Source: an uncultured Clostridium sp. (lineage in GTDB: Bacteria; Bacillota; Clostridia; TANB77; CAG-508). Taken from it: a stretch of 52,963 bases of DNA. Below are positions 9,316-18,350 of the stretch, piece by piece. The notes below the pieces were generated by a model that worked only from the letters and a program-made list of their open reading frames with translations, was not told where the DNA came from and searched no databases. The stretch is taken from the NCBI GenBank assembly GCA_946409935.1, contig CAMJYG010000010.1:1-52963 (forward strand), given 5' to 3'. Each line of letters starts with the position of its first letter. The first letter of the stretch is position 1. The position numbers and the translations under genes were made by a program.

Positions 9316-9375
9316 TTTTAGGGTAATTTCATAAAATATTACAATTTTGCAATATTTTATGAAATTACCCTAAAA
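9316..9375. repeat. Perfect 25-bp inverted repeat, 10-nt loop
   Basis: Arms at 9316-9340 and 9351-9375 are exact complements. They lie between queH-GNAT and the promoter of the next gene, and could act as a bidirectional terminator. The arms are AT-rich with one GGG/CCC triplet, and there is only a short T run after the arm. Confidence 0.7.
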
Positions 9376-9378
9376 TGT

Positions 9379-9407
9379 TTGACAAAACAAATATAATTAT
9401 TTATTAT
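9379..9407 (+). promoter_or_regulatory. Sigma-A-type promoter of the 802-residue repeat protein gene
   Basis: TTGACA (perfect -35), 17 nt, TATTAT. It lies just after the 25-bp inverted repeat and about 67 bp before the start codon. Confidence 0.65.
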
Positions 9408-9473
9408 ATATATAAGAAGTTGATTTATATAAAAACTAGTATATCAAAGTATAATATAAGGAGGAAAATAATA

Positions 9474-11882
9474 ATGGGTTTGTTTTCAAATTTATTTAAT
9501 TCTGATCAAAAAAAGATTAGTGAATGTATAGAAGGATGCTGTGAAAAATTAAGGGATGCAGGATATGGTGAAATAGAAATACAAAAGTTTAAAAGAGAGC
9601 AAGAGGAATATTCTAAAAAAACTTTAGAAGAAGATAAGAAAAATAAAAGAGATAAAAATAGAACTATAGAATACATATGTAAAAGAATTGAAGATTGGGA
9701 ATGCCAATCTATGATAAATAATATTGAAAGAAAAAGAAAATTTTTAAAAGATAGAATAGAAGAGAATACAAAGGAATACAAAAATGAAAGTGAAGAAGTT
9801 CAAAAACTATTAAAAGAACTGGAAGAAATAAAATTTAATGAAGATAATGGATATCCTATTGATTTTGAGAGAAGAATAGATTTATATTTTGAAATTTTAG
9901 AGAAAGCAGGAGGTAAAAAAGAAAAAATTAATAAATTCCGTGAAAAGGTAATGAAAGGTAAACAAACTCTTCCAAGAAAAGCAGACGAAGAAAGTAAAAA
10001 AGATGTGTTAAGAGGTATAGATTTTTCTTTTTGGGGAGAATTGAGTGTGATTCAAAAAATGAAAGAATATGGTTTATATTCTGACCATCCTATTGATGTA
10101 GATTCCTTAATAAGAGATTGTTTATTAAAGTTAGAAAATGAAGGATATGGAGAAAAAGAGATTCAAGAGTTTGAAAAAACAGCTAATCGTACTAAAAATA
10201 TAGTTGCTGAGAGTGGAATAGAAGAATTTATTGAAAAAGATTTAAAAGAAAAAATTGATAAAATAAGAAAAGATAAAGAAGAATTAAAAAAAGAATTAAA
10301 AGAAAAGAATAATAACCTTGGTCCTGAAGAACAAGAAATTGTAGTAAAAAGAATGAATTTAAGATTTAATTGGATGCATGGACATAAAATTAATCTTAAA
10401 GATTTGATATCGACTGCAATAGAAGAAATGAATGTATTGGGATATGGAAAAGAAAAAATTGAAGAATTTCAAAAATATTCAGAAGGTTTAATAAAAAAAA
10501 TTCCTCCCCAAAATAATAGTATAGAAGTAAGTAGTACTTTTGATTTAATATATAATCAAATAGATATGCTTACTGAAACAATGATGAAAGATAGAGATGC
10601 ATTAGGTAGAGAGATAGAAGAAATTAAGAATAGCTATGAAGGTAAGGAACAAGAATTAAGAATAAAGGAAATAAATTTGGATTTTCAAGAAAGCCATGGT
10701 AAACCAATTGATAAAAAATCAAGGGTTCAAATTTATATTGATAGATTAAAAGATGCAGGATATGGGGATAAAAAAACTGTAAAATTTCAAGGCGAGTTTT
10801 ATAGAGCTTTTGATGAGAACGGAATATCGAAAAAAACAGTATCTAATATTGGTTTAGAAGTTGCAGGTTATTTAGGTGTTATAAAGAAAGGAAAGGAAAT
10901 ATTAAATCAACAAATAGAAGAAACTCGTAATTTAGAGAATTTGTCAGATTGTGATAAAAGAATGGTGATTTTGTATAGTAATGAAGATAATAAAGAAGAA
11001 TATATACAAAAACTTATTAATAATTCTATAAAAATGGAAATAATTAAATTTGATATTAAAAATGGTCATGATAGATTTAAAGAATTACAAGGTGTACTTA
11101 TTGAAAGATTAAAATTATATGGATATAGTGATGAAATTATTGAAGAAGCAAAAAGTCAGATGATTAGAATAGAACTTATGGGAATAAAAAATCATAAATC
11201 TGTAGAAGAAAGAATAGAAAGGATGGATTCGATAATAAATCCATATATTTCAAGGAATCAAAGAAATATCGTTTTATACACAAATGAAGGTGTTAATGAA
11301 CTTATGGAAAGTATTTCAATTCAAATGGGATATCAGAGTAAAGATGATTTTATTAAAAAGCTTTTAAGCTGTAGCGATGCTGAATTAAAGCAAATTTATT
11401 CAACAATAGATGAAGATATACTTTTGCCAAAAGATAGATCGGAAGAAATTAAAGAATCGTATAGTAGTTCGATTAAATATTGGCAAGATATGGAACAGTT
11501 CCAAGAGTCTAGGCGTGTTGAAATACATAATAAAATAATGGGAGCTAAAGATATATCTCCAGATGAAAAATTAAATGATTTAAGTGAATTAAATGATGCA
11601 TATAATAAAATTGAACATGCAAAAACTATGTCAAATAGTCTAACAGTTGACTCTTTTATAGAACAATTAAATTCAAAGATGAATCATATGAATGCTTTTA
11701 CATTTGAGGAAGTCTTAAACTTTGTGGATATGCTAAATAGATTTAATGTAATTTCATTTGATAGTTTAGCAAAAAATGCACTACAACAAGGAATACGCAA
11801 ATCAGAAGATGATAAATTTAATGAAATAGTACATTCATATTTTGTTGCAAAAAACATGAAGGGGGAATATTATGAACAATAG
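9474..11882 (+). CDS. Large soluble coiled-coil protein with internal GYG repeats
   Basis: The ATG at 9474 has a perfect AAGGAGG, giving 802 residues. There is no signal peptide or membrane span, and the protein is highly charged and rich in Lys/Glu helix. A unit of roughly 80-115 residues recurs. Each has a helix ending in L-x-x-x-GYG followed by E/D-K-x-x-E/K-F, seen near residues 29, 224, 323, 429 and, weaker, 549, with a diverged form (AGG) near 145. Between them a ...HG-x-x-I- segment also recurs. The C-terminal 200 residues are not repeated. I do not recognise the family. It overlaps the next gene by 11 bp, so the two are co-translated. A scaffold or structural role is only a guess. Confidence 0.75.
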   Translation: MGLFSNLFNSDQKKISECIEGCCEKLRDAGYGEIEIQKFKREQEEYSKKTLEEDKKNKRDKNRTIEYICKRIEDWECQSMINNIERKRKFLKDRIEENTKEYKNESEEVQKLLKELEEIKFNEDNGYPIDFERRIDLYFEILEKAGGKKEKINKFREKVMKGKQTLPRKADEESKKDVLRGIDFSFWGELSVIQKMKEYGLYSDHPIDVDSLIRDCLLKLENEGYGEKEIQEFEKTANRTKNIVAESGIEEFIEKDLKEKIDKIRKDKEELKKELKEKNNNLGPEEQEIVVKRMNLRFNWMHGHKINLKDLISTAIEEMNVLGYGKEKIEEFQKYSEGLIKKIPPQNNSIEVSSTFDLIYNQIDMLTETMMKDRDALGREIEEIKNSYEGKEQELRIKEINLDFQESHGKPIDKKSRVQIYIDRLKDAGYGDKKTVKFQGEFYRAFDENGISKKTVSNIGLEVAGYLGVIKKGKEILNQQIEETRNLENLSDCDKRMVILYSNEDNKEEYIQKLINNSIKMEIIKFDIKNGHDRFKELQGVLIERLKLYGYSDEIIEEAKSQMIRIELMGIKNHKSVEERIERMDSIINPYISRNQRNIVLYTNEGVNELMESISIQMGYQSKDDFIKKLLSCSDAELKQIYSTIDEDILLPKDRSEEIKESYSSSIKYWQDMEQFQESRRVEIHNKIMGAKDISPDEKLNDLSELNDAYNKIEHAKTMSNSLTVDSFIEQLNSKMNHMNAFTFEEVLNFVDMLNRFNVISFDSLAKNALQQGIRKSEDDKFNEIVHSYFVAKNMKGEYYEQ

Positions 11883-12318
11883 TTACGCACAAGCTTATTG
11901 TGAAATATTGGAAATATTAAAATATTTACCGATTAATCAAATTAATAAAATTCCTAAGGAAATAATAAATTTTTTTAAAGAAAATAAAGATAAAAATTAT
12001 TCATTTACTTTTAATCCAAAAGAAGATTTAAATAAACAAAATATATCAAGAGAAACAAATGTAATTATTGTTTCTTTGTATAAAGATTATTTTGCAACAG
12101 AAATTCAAAAAGAAAAAATTAATAAAATTTTAATTAATAATGAGATAGATTATCAAAATGAATTAAGAGAAAAATATAATCCAAAGAATCTTTTTGAGGA
12201 TAAAAAGGTAAATAAAAATACAGAACAAAAATTAGAATCAAATTTAACTGTGATTAATAGTAAAAAAACATTATTTGAGAAAATATTAGATAAAATAAAA
12301 GTTTTTTTAAAAAAGTAA
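11872..12318 (+). CDS. Small hypothetical protein coupled to the repeat protein
   Basis: This 148-residue basic protein starts inside the end of the upstream gene, preceded by GAAGGGGGAATATT. The N-terminal half (EILEILKYLP, KIPKEIINFF, NKDKNYSFTF, SRETNVIIVSLYKDYF) has the look of a small helical family I recall from gut Clostridia with no assigned function. The C-terminus is a basic helix. Overlap with the repeat-protein gene suggests a complex or shared task. The function is unknown. Confidence 0.7.
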   Translation: MNNSYAQAYCEILEILKYLPINQINKIPKEIINFFKENKDKNYSFTFNPKEDLNKQNISRETNVIIVSLYKDYFATEIQKEKINKILINNEIDYQNELREKYNPKNLFEDKKVNKNTEQKLESNLTVINSKKTLFEKILDKIKVFLKK

Positions 12319-12360
12319 AAAAAATTAATAATATAACAAGAAAACAAGTTTAAGAAGTAT

Positions 12361-12612
12361 TTGAAAAAATTTCAGGTTTATTTTGCACATACATATGCAT
12401 CGTATCTTTGTGAAAGATGTGAAAAAACTAAATTTGATGCGTTTTTTAAAAGATACTGTGTAAGACATCCGAGCAAGTATTCAAAAAGTGATTGTGCAGA
12501 ACTTCCGGATGAATATAAAGGTTATGTTCATTCAAAAAGTACAAAAATCAGGGAATTTAAAGGTTCTATGAAAGTTGGTGTAGATATATACAAAGATGTA
12601 AGTTCTAGTTAA
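12361..12612 (+). CDS. Small Cys-containing hypothetical protein
   Basis: An 83-residue frame with a TTG start and only a weak upstream AAGAAG. It has cysteines in CERCEK plus two more (YCVRH, DCAEL), which might bind a metal. The residue composition is more balanced than random AT-rich frames here (His, Cys, Pro, Trp-free), which favours a real or recently real gene. The start is uncertain, so it may be the remnant of a longer gene. Confidence 0.4.
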   Translation: MKKFQVYFAHTYASYLCERCEKTKFDAFFKRYCVRHPSKYSKSDCAELPDEYKGYVHSKSTKIREFKGSMKVGVDIYKDVSSS

Positions 12613-12635
12613 AATACAGGATAGCAACATAATAA

Positions 12636-12996
12636 TTCAAGAGATTCACACTCAAATCTTTCAGATATTACATTATAATTTAATAAATAGGTAGAAATAA
12701 GGTGGATTTACTTTATGTGTGAATTCACTTTTTTTCTACAATAGGAAAATCTATGAAGCTTCTAAAGTAGCTACGCAACTCGAAGTGAAAATAAAATAGT
12801 TTTATTTTCAAAGGAAAGTCATACTGACTTTTCTATTGTAGAACAGGCTACGGCTAAGTTTGCACAGAAATTTTCTGACGAAAATTTCGTGCTAGAATAA
12901 ATTTACGGAAAGCTTTGCTATTTATAATTTGTTAATAATTTAAATTTATAGTTTAAAATAACATACTACAAGTTTATTAGCTTTCCGATTTGTTCT
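12636..12996. repeat. Intergenic block with several inverted repeats
   Basis: This gene-free stretch holds stacked hairpins. CTACAATAGG... (12736-12751) pairs with ...CTATTGTAG (12826-12841), enclosing a GAAAATAAAA/TTTTATTTTC stem (12787-12809). CACAGAAATTTT pairs with AAAATTTCGTG around 12856-12886. CGGAAAGCT (about 12905) pairs with AGCTTTCCG (about 12980-12988). Its last 42 bp (12955-12996) are a dispersed repeat also found at 44851-44892 and, inverted, at 47031-47067. I see no gene here. Confidence 0.55.
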
Positions 12997-13241
12997 TACT
13001 GTCAATGTTGAATTTAATTTGTCAGAAATTATTTGAGCATTTTTTTTATAATTTAAATTTAGATGAGCATATCTTTATGTAGTAGTAATAGTAGAATGTC
13101 TCCATTTTTTGTGGTAATTTTTTAAAATATGTGATATGATATTGGAAATCGAGTAAAAGATAAAACTTGTTATAAGAAAATTCGGAAATTCCGATTTTTC
13201 TATATAATCTAAAATATTAAAACTATAAAAGGAGATGTTCA

Positions 13242-14379
13242 ATGGAAGATTTAAATAGATGGAAAAACTATTCTATATATAAATGTACAAGATTCTTCAG
13301 AAGTATATAGATGCAATGGAAGAATTTTTGACAGAAATGAAGATGGAGATTTTGATATTACAGATAATAGTAATTTGGTTGCAGATATGTATATAAGAAA
13401 AAGGGAAATACATATAGAAGATAAGATATTTCCGTATGCTACCATGAAAAATTTAAGGGATGATTTATTTGAAAAGGCTGTAAAATGGGCAATTCTAAGA
13501 AACAGCAATCATCCTTGGAAAAATATGTCCAATGAAGAAATTATTAAGAGTTCAGGATTATATAGAGAAGATACAATTACAAAACAAAAAGGAATAACAT
13601 TAGCTGCTATATTATTGTTTGGAACAGATGAAACTATTATGTCATGTTTATCGAATTTTAAAACAGATGCTATATACAGAAATGAAAATATGGACAGATA
13701 TGATGATAGAGATGTTATAATTACAAATTTAATTGATAGTTATGAAAGACTAATGCAATTTATACAAAAACATACAGATGACAAATTTTTTCTTGAAGGC
13801 TCTCATAGTGTTAGCATTAGAGATAAAATAGCAAGAGAATTATGCAGTAATTTGTTAATTCACAGAGAATTTTCAAGTGGAATAACATCAAGAATAATAA
13901 TAACAAAAGAATCAATTTATACGGAAAATCCTAATATGCCAAGAATGAGAGGCTTTATAACTATCAATAATTGTATACCATATTCAAAAAATCCGAAAAT
14001 TGCTAAAATTTTTAGAGAAATTGGATTTGCTGATGAATTAGGAAGCGGTGTTAGAAATATTACAAATTATTCGGAAATCTATTCTGGAAAACAGCCTGTA
14101 TTTGAAGAAGGAGATATTTTTAAAGCTACAGTATTACTTAAGGCACAAGATAAGGCACAAGATAAGGCACAAGATAAGGCACAAGATGAATTAATTACAA
14201 AGATAATAAGTTTTTGCAAAGTTGAAAAAAATATTTTTGAAATAATGGAAAATGTTGGATATAAAAACAGAACTAGATTTAGAAGAGACTATATAAAGCC
14301 ATTAGTGGAAAAAGGTATATTAAAAATGACTATACCAGACAAGCCAACAAGCAAAAATCAAAAATATATAGCAAAATAA
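13242..14379 (+). pseudogene. Decayed AlbA_2/ATP-binding (COG2865-like) transcription regulator
   Basis: The coding match starts in the frame of 13255 (GKTILYINVQDSSEVYR) without a proper start: the upstream frame has a stop at 13252, while the RBS-linked ATG at 13242 is in another frame and stops after 22 codons. The usual N-terminal 100 or so residues of the family are missing. What remains includes the end of the AlbA_2 domain (YDR/DGDFDIT region), the segment LAAILLFG, an HATPase-like segment with IHREFSSG and GSGVRN, and a C-terminal helix-turn-helix. A linker of KAQD repeats comes from four copies of a 12-bp unit at 14140-14187. An internal start at 13375 could still give a 334-residue product. 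Confidence 0.7.
14140..14187 (+). repeat. 12-bp tandem repeat, four perfect copies
   Basis: AAGGCACAAGAT is repeated four times, in frame, coding for (KAQD)4 in the linker before the C-terminal helix-turn-helix. The perfect copies suggest recent slippage. Confidence 0.9.
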
Positions 14380-14492
14380 TAGATGCAAAAAGTGTGGGTT
14401 TAAGTGCTTTATGCAGAAGAAGATAGATATTTAAAGAAAAAGAAAGATGTAGAAAAAAATTCTATATATGAAGTGTTAGGAGTTGAGAGAAT

Positions 14493-14960
14493 ATGAAATT
14501 AAGTGGAAAAAATAGTATAGGAAGTATTTTAAAGATTTTCTTACAGGTGTGTTGTTATGTTGGAATAATAATATTAATAGTATTACCAGTTCTTTTAAAA
14601 TATTTAGGATTTAATATAATAGCAAGCATGTTTGTTATCTATCCTAATGGAGTAGTACTATTATTAATTACACGAAATTTTATAAAACTATTTGATAGTT
14701 TAACAAAAAATAAACCTTTTTGCAAAGAAAATGTTAAAATATTAAAAAAGACAGGGAAAATTAGTTTTATTGGAGGAATATTTTGGCTAATCGATATTTT
14801 ATATCAAATATTATTTGTAATTAATAATGATATAGTTTTTATTGCAACTTTAGGATTTTTAAGTATATTATTCTTTGGTGTTGCAATTGCATTATATATT
14901 TTATCAGAGTTATTTGAGCAAGCTTATAATTATAAAGAGGAAAATGATTTAACAATATAA
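14493..14960 (+). CDS. DUF2975-type membrane protein
   Basis: A protein of 155 residues with four hydrophobic spans (about 15-35, 45-62, 88-108, 120-143) and the conserved cytoplasmic stretch KNKPFCKENVKILKK between spans 2 and 3. This is the DUF2975 pattern. Members are typically encoded next to a small YozG-like helix-turn-helix protein, which is exactly what follows at 15072. The molecular role is unknown. The pair is often suggested to be a membrane-linked regulatory unit (family context). Confidence 0.8.
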   Translation: MKLSGKNSIGSILKIFLQVCCYVGIIILIVLPVLLKYLGFNIIASMFVIYPNGVVLLLITRNFIKLFDSLTKNKPFCKENVKILKKTGKISFIGGIFWLIDILYQILFVINNDIVFIATLGFLSILFFGVAIALYILSELFEQAYNYKEENDLTI

Positions 14961-15071
14961 ATAAGGTTGAAAAATAATTAGAATTTTGACGTCGTTATAT
15001 TATATTTAAAACGCGGCTTACACAAGGTATACTGACGCTGTAGATTGTAAAAAACAAAATGGAGGTTGTTT

Positions 15072-15281
15072 ATGATAATTGTAAATTTAGATGTAATGAT
15101 GGCTAAAAGAAAGATGTCTTCAGGAGAATTATCAGAAAAAATAGGAATTACACCAGCAAATTTATCAATATTAAAAACTAATAAAGGAAAGGCAATAAGA
15201 TTTACAACTTTGGATAAAATTTGTAATGTGCTTAAATGTTCACCGGGAGATATATTAGAGTACAGAGAAGATGATAAATAA
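15072..15281 (+). CDS. Small Cro/C1-type HTH regulator (YozG-like)
   Basis: The ATG at 15072 lies 6 nt after GGAGG, giving 69 residues. Almost the whole protein is one helix-turn-helix: MAKRKMSSGELSEKIGI, then TPANLSILKTNKGKAIRF, then LDKICNVLKCSPGDILEY, the hallmark ending of the HTH_26 group. It likely regulates the upstream DUF2975 gene and possibly itself. A longer TTG start 6 bp upstream is less well placed. Confidence 0.9.
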   Translation: MIIVNLDVMMAKRKMSSGELSEKIGITPANLSILKTNKGKAIRFTTLDKICNVLKCSPGDILEYREDDK

Positions 15282-15302
15282 TAAAATAATATAGGAGAAA
15301 AA

Positions 15303-16754
15303 ATGTTAAATATAAAAAACAAAAAAATAGGTAATGTAATTTTATTTTTTTACATAATTACAGGAATTGCATTTGCAATGCCATCTATATTTTATTATAT
15401 AGAAAATAAAACAATATTAAAATTTGAACCATATTTCAAGTTTTTATTAAATGATTTTATAGATAGAGGAGAGCAAACCTTAATATATATAATATTATTA
15501 GCTATAATAACAATACTCTATTTTCTAATTTTAAAAAATAGAAAAGAAATATTTGAAAATAATAAAAAAATATTTTTATTTATATTAATAATTTCAATTA
15601 TATTTGTAATTGTTATACCATTTACATGTTCCGACGTATTTTATTATTTAGGAATTGGGAGAATAGATAGTAAGTATAATCAAAATCCTTACTATACAAC
15701 AATTAAAGAATTTGTTGAAAACAATAGCAACAGTAAATATTTAGAAGAAGACACAGTTTTATTACAGGGATATATAAATGATTGGTCAAATTCTACAGTT
15801 GTATATGGGCCAATATGGACAATAATATGCAAAATAGTTGCATTTCTATCTTGTGGAAATATAGATATAGGTTTATTGATATTTAAATTGATTAATGTTT
15901 TTGTACACCTATTAAACTGTTATTTAATTTATAAAATATCAAATAAAAAAATATTTACGCTTATATATGGAATAAATCCATTTATTTTGATGGAAGGAAT
16001 TGCATGTGTTCATAATGATATATTTATGGTTTTATTTATATTGTTATCCTTATATTTATTATTGAAAAAGAAAAATATTGTACTTGCAATTATAGCTTTA
16101 GCAATAGCTACATCAATAAAATATTTTACAATAATTTTATTGCCATTTATTATAATTTATTATTTTAGAAAAGAAAGAACAAGTAAAAGATTTTTAAAAT
16201 GTATTGAATATGGATTAATTTTCTTTATAACAATAGGAGTTTGCTATCTATTATATATAAGAGATTTTCAAGTATTTAGTGGCTTATTTATACAACAAGA
16301 AAAGTATGCTAAAAGCATTTATATAATTGTATTAGAATATTTCAATAATAATTCTAGTAATGCACCAATATTAAATAAAATGTTATTAGCAAGTTTTGCA
16401 ATTATCTATTTTTTCACGTGTATAGTGGAATTATACAAAAAAGAAATTAAATTTAGAAATGAAACAAGAAAAATAATTCTTTTTATACTGGCTTTTATAT
16501 TCTTACTTATTACTAATTTTCAGCCTTGGTATATAATGTGGATGTTTCCATTTTTAATTTGGCAAAAGTCAGATGATATAAAATTAATAGTTGGAATATC
16601 AATAATAAGTGAATTTGCAAATTCGGTATTTTTACAATATGGAGAAGGGTGGAGATATGGAACGCCATTTGTTTTTATGCTTTGGATAAGTATAGGAATT
16701 TATAAAATCATAATTGATATAAAGAGAATTAAGTTATTAAAACAAAAAGGTTAA
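15303..16754 (+). CDS. Polytopic GT-C-type glycosyltransferase
   Basis: A protein of 483 residues with about 11-12 membrane helices. The first large loop has SDVFYYLGIGRIDSKYNQNPYYT, then VVYGPIWTI, then ACVHNDIFMVLF. These resemble the acidic loop and following motifs of polyprenol-phosphate-sugar-dependent GT-C mannosyltransferases (MptA/B, GT87 relatives). It should transfer a sugar from a lipid carrier on the outer membrane face. The acceptor is unknown. The start has GGAGAAAAA, and a second membrane protein follows. Confidence 0.7.
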   Translation: MLNIKNKKIGNVILFFYIITGIAFAMPSIFYYIENKTILKFEPYFKFLLNDFIDRGEQTLIYIILLAIITILYFLILKNRKEIFENNKKIFLFILIISIIFVIVIPFTCSDVFYYLGIGRIDSKYNQNPYYTTIKEFVENNSNSKYLEEDTVLLQGYINDWSNSTVVYGPIWTIICKIVAFLSCGNIDIGLLIFKLINVFVHLLNCYLIYKISNKKIFTLIYGINPFILMEGIACVHNDIFMVLFILLSLYLLLKKKNIVLAIIALAIATSIKYFTIILLPFIIIYYFRKERTSKRFLKCIEYGLIFFITIGVCYLLYIRDFQVFSGLFIQQEKYAKSIYIIVLEYFNNNSSNAPILNKMLLASFAIIYFFTCIVELYKKEIKFRNETRKIILFILAFIFLLITNFQPWYIMWMFPFLIWQKSDDIKLIVGISIISEFANSVFLQYGEGWRYGTPFVFMLWISIGIYKIIIDIKRIKLLKQKG

Positions 16755-16755
16755 A

Positions 16756-16779
16756 GTTACATAGTTACTGAACTGTAAC
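16756..16779. repeat. REP-like palindrome, GTTACAGTTCAG family
   Basis: Contains GTTACTGAACTGTAAC (16764-16779), the exact reverse complement of the copy at 39098-39113, directly after the GT-C gene stop. Confidence 0.8.
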
Positions 16780-16807
16780 GCAAAGCAAGAAAGGAATATA
16801 ATTTTAA

Positions 16808-18310
16808 ATGAGAAAATTAAATAAAAATGATATAATGCTTTTTATTGTTTTATGTTGTTTTAGTTGTATTATATTTAATGGATATTTGAAAGAACATTAT
16901 TCTGCAGATACATTTATGATTTTAAATAAAGGTTATGAAAATTATGCAATTGGAAATTCATTATTAGATGGAAGAATTTTTATGTATATTATAGGAATTT
17001 TAGCTTATAAATCTGATTTTTCAATTGTATTATACGCAATTATATTGGAATTGTTAGCTATAATTGTTACATGTATTAATGTAATAATTTTAAAAAACAT
17101 CGTTATAAAATATAAAAAAATAAGTAAAACATGGCAAAACATTTTTCTTATAATTGTATGTTATTATACTTTATTTAATTATACATATATCGATAATATG
17201 TATTTTGTTGAATGCTTTGTCATGTCATTAAGTATGCTATTTTATCTGCTAGCAGCAAAAGAATTTACTGTAAAAGATAGAATAAACTATTTTAAAATAA
17301 TAAGTTTTGTTTTTTTAGGTTTAATTTCATATCAAGGTACTATATCAGCCTTTTTTATATTTACGTTTGTATTTAGTATGTTAAATGAAAAAAAAGTAGC
17401 TGATATTCTAAAAGATTTAGCAAGAGCATTATTATGTTTTATTATTGCTTTTATACCAGATTATTTATGCATTAGAATTACCGAAAAAATATTTAATATA
17501 GTACAAATAAGAGAATCTAATATTCATCAGATGTTTTTTAGCATTAGATTTTTAATTAGCAACTTTTTAGGAATATTAATAAAAACAAGTAATTTATTTC
17601 CTAAATATTTATACATAATATTTGTAATATCAATAGGTATAATAGTAACTATAAAAATTGTAAAACAAAACAATAAAGAATATAATAAACAAAATCAAAT
17701 AATATTATTTGAACAGTTTTTTATTATAATAGCCGGAATAATATTTGCTTTTATACCATCAATTTATAGTTTAACAGCATTTAATTCAGCTAGAATTAGA
17801 TTTTCGTTAGGAGCAATTGTTGGATTATTATTTATACATTTAATTACAAAAACAGATATTTTGGAATTAAAAGTAAAATTTGATAAAATTTTGATTGGAA
17901 TTTTTATTTTATATGGTATAATTAATTCCATAAATTATTTATATTTAATTAATTTAAATAATTGGACAAATGAATTAGATAAAAAAAGTGTAAAAGAAAT
18001 AGAAAATTATATAGAACGATATGAAAATGATAGTAGTATTAATGTAAAAAATATTGCAATCGTAATAGTACCAAAGAATATAGAAAAAGCTTATTATAAA
18101 CAAATGAATTGTAACAATACTGGGGTTGCGGTAAGTGCGGTTAGAACTAATTGGGCAGCTCAAGGTATAATAAATTATTATACTAAAAAAAATTTACAGA
18201 AAAAAGAATGTGCTCTTGAAGAAATAAAAACTTATGCAGAGAAGGTTGATGAGGATAAAGGCTATTTATGCATTGGAGATACTTTATATATTTCTGTATA
18301 TTGGTATTAA
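16808..18310 (+). CDS. Polytopic membrane protein, GtrII/GT-C-like
   Basis: A protein of 500 residues with about 11 hydrophobic helices and a short extracytoplasmic C-terminal domain. The opening segment (NGYLKEHYSADTFMILN, then LLDGRIFMYIIGIL) is like GtrII-family glucosyltransferase-domain proteins, where an acidic residue in the first loop is functional. The C-terminal part (NSARIRFSLGAIVGLL, later VPKNIEKAYYKQMN) is also seen in such proteins. The function is inferred, but a lipid-linked sugar transferase partner of the preceding gene is plausible. Confidence 0.55.
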   Translation: MRKLNKNDIMLFIVLCCFSCIIFNGYLKEHYSADTFMILNKGYENYAIGNSLLDGRIFMYIIGILAYKSDFSIVLYAIILELLAIIVTCINVIILKNIVIKYKKISKTWQNIFLIIVCYYTLFNYTYIDNMYFVECFVMSLSMLFYLLAAKEFTVKDRINYFKIISFVFLGLISYQGTISAFFIFTFVFSMLNEKKVADILKDLARALLCFIIAFIPDYLCIRITEKIFNIVQIRESNIHQMFFSIRFLISNFLGILIKTSNLFPKYLYIIFVISIGIIVTIKIVKQNNKEYNKQNQIILFEQFFIIIAGIIFAFIPSIYSLTAFNSARIRFSLGAIVGLLFIHLITKTDILELKVKFDKILIGIFILYGIINSINYLYLINLNNWTNELDKKSVKEIENYIERYENDSSINVKNIAIVIVPKNIEKAYYKQMNCNNTGVAVSAVRTNWAAQGIINYYTKKNLQKKECALEEIKTYAEKVDEDKGYLCIGDTLYISVYWY

Positions 18311-18350
18311 ATATGTTAGAAAAGTTAGCATGAAAAGGAGAAGAATAATT

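Noticed and set aside
14140-14187. CRISPR-like array
   Set aside because: The 12-bp units are contiguous without spacers and lie in a reading frame.
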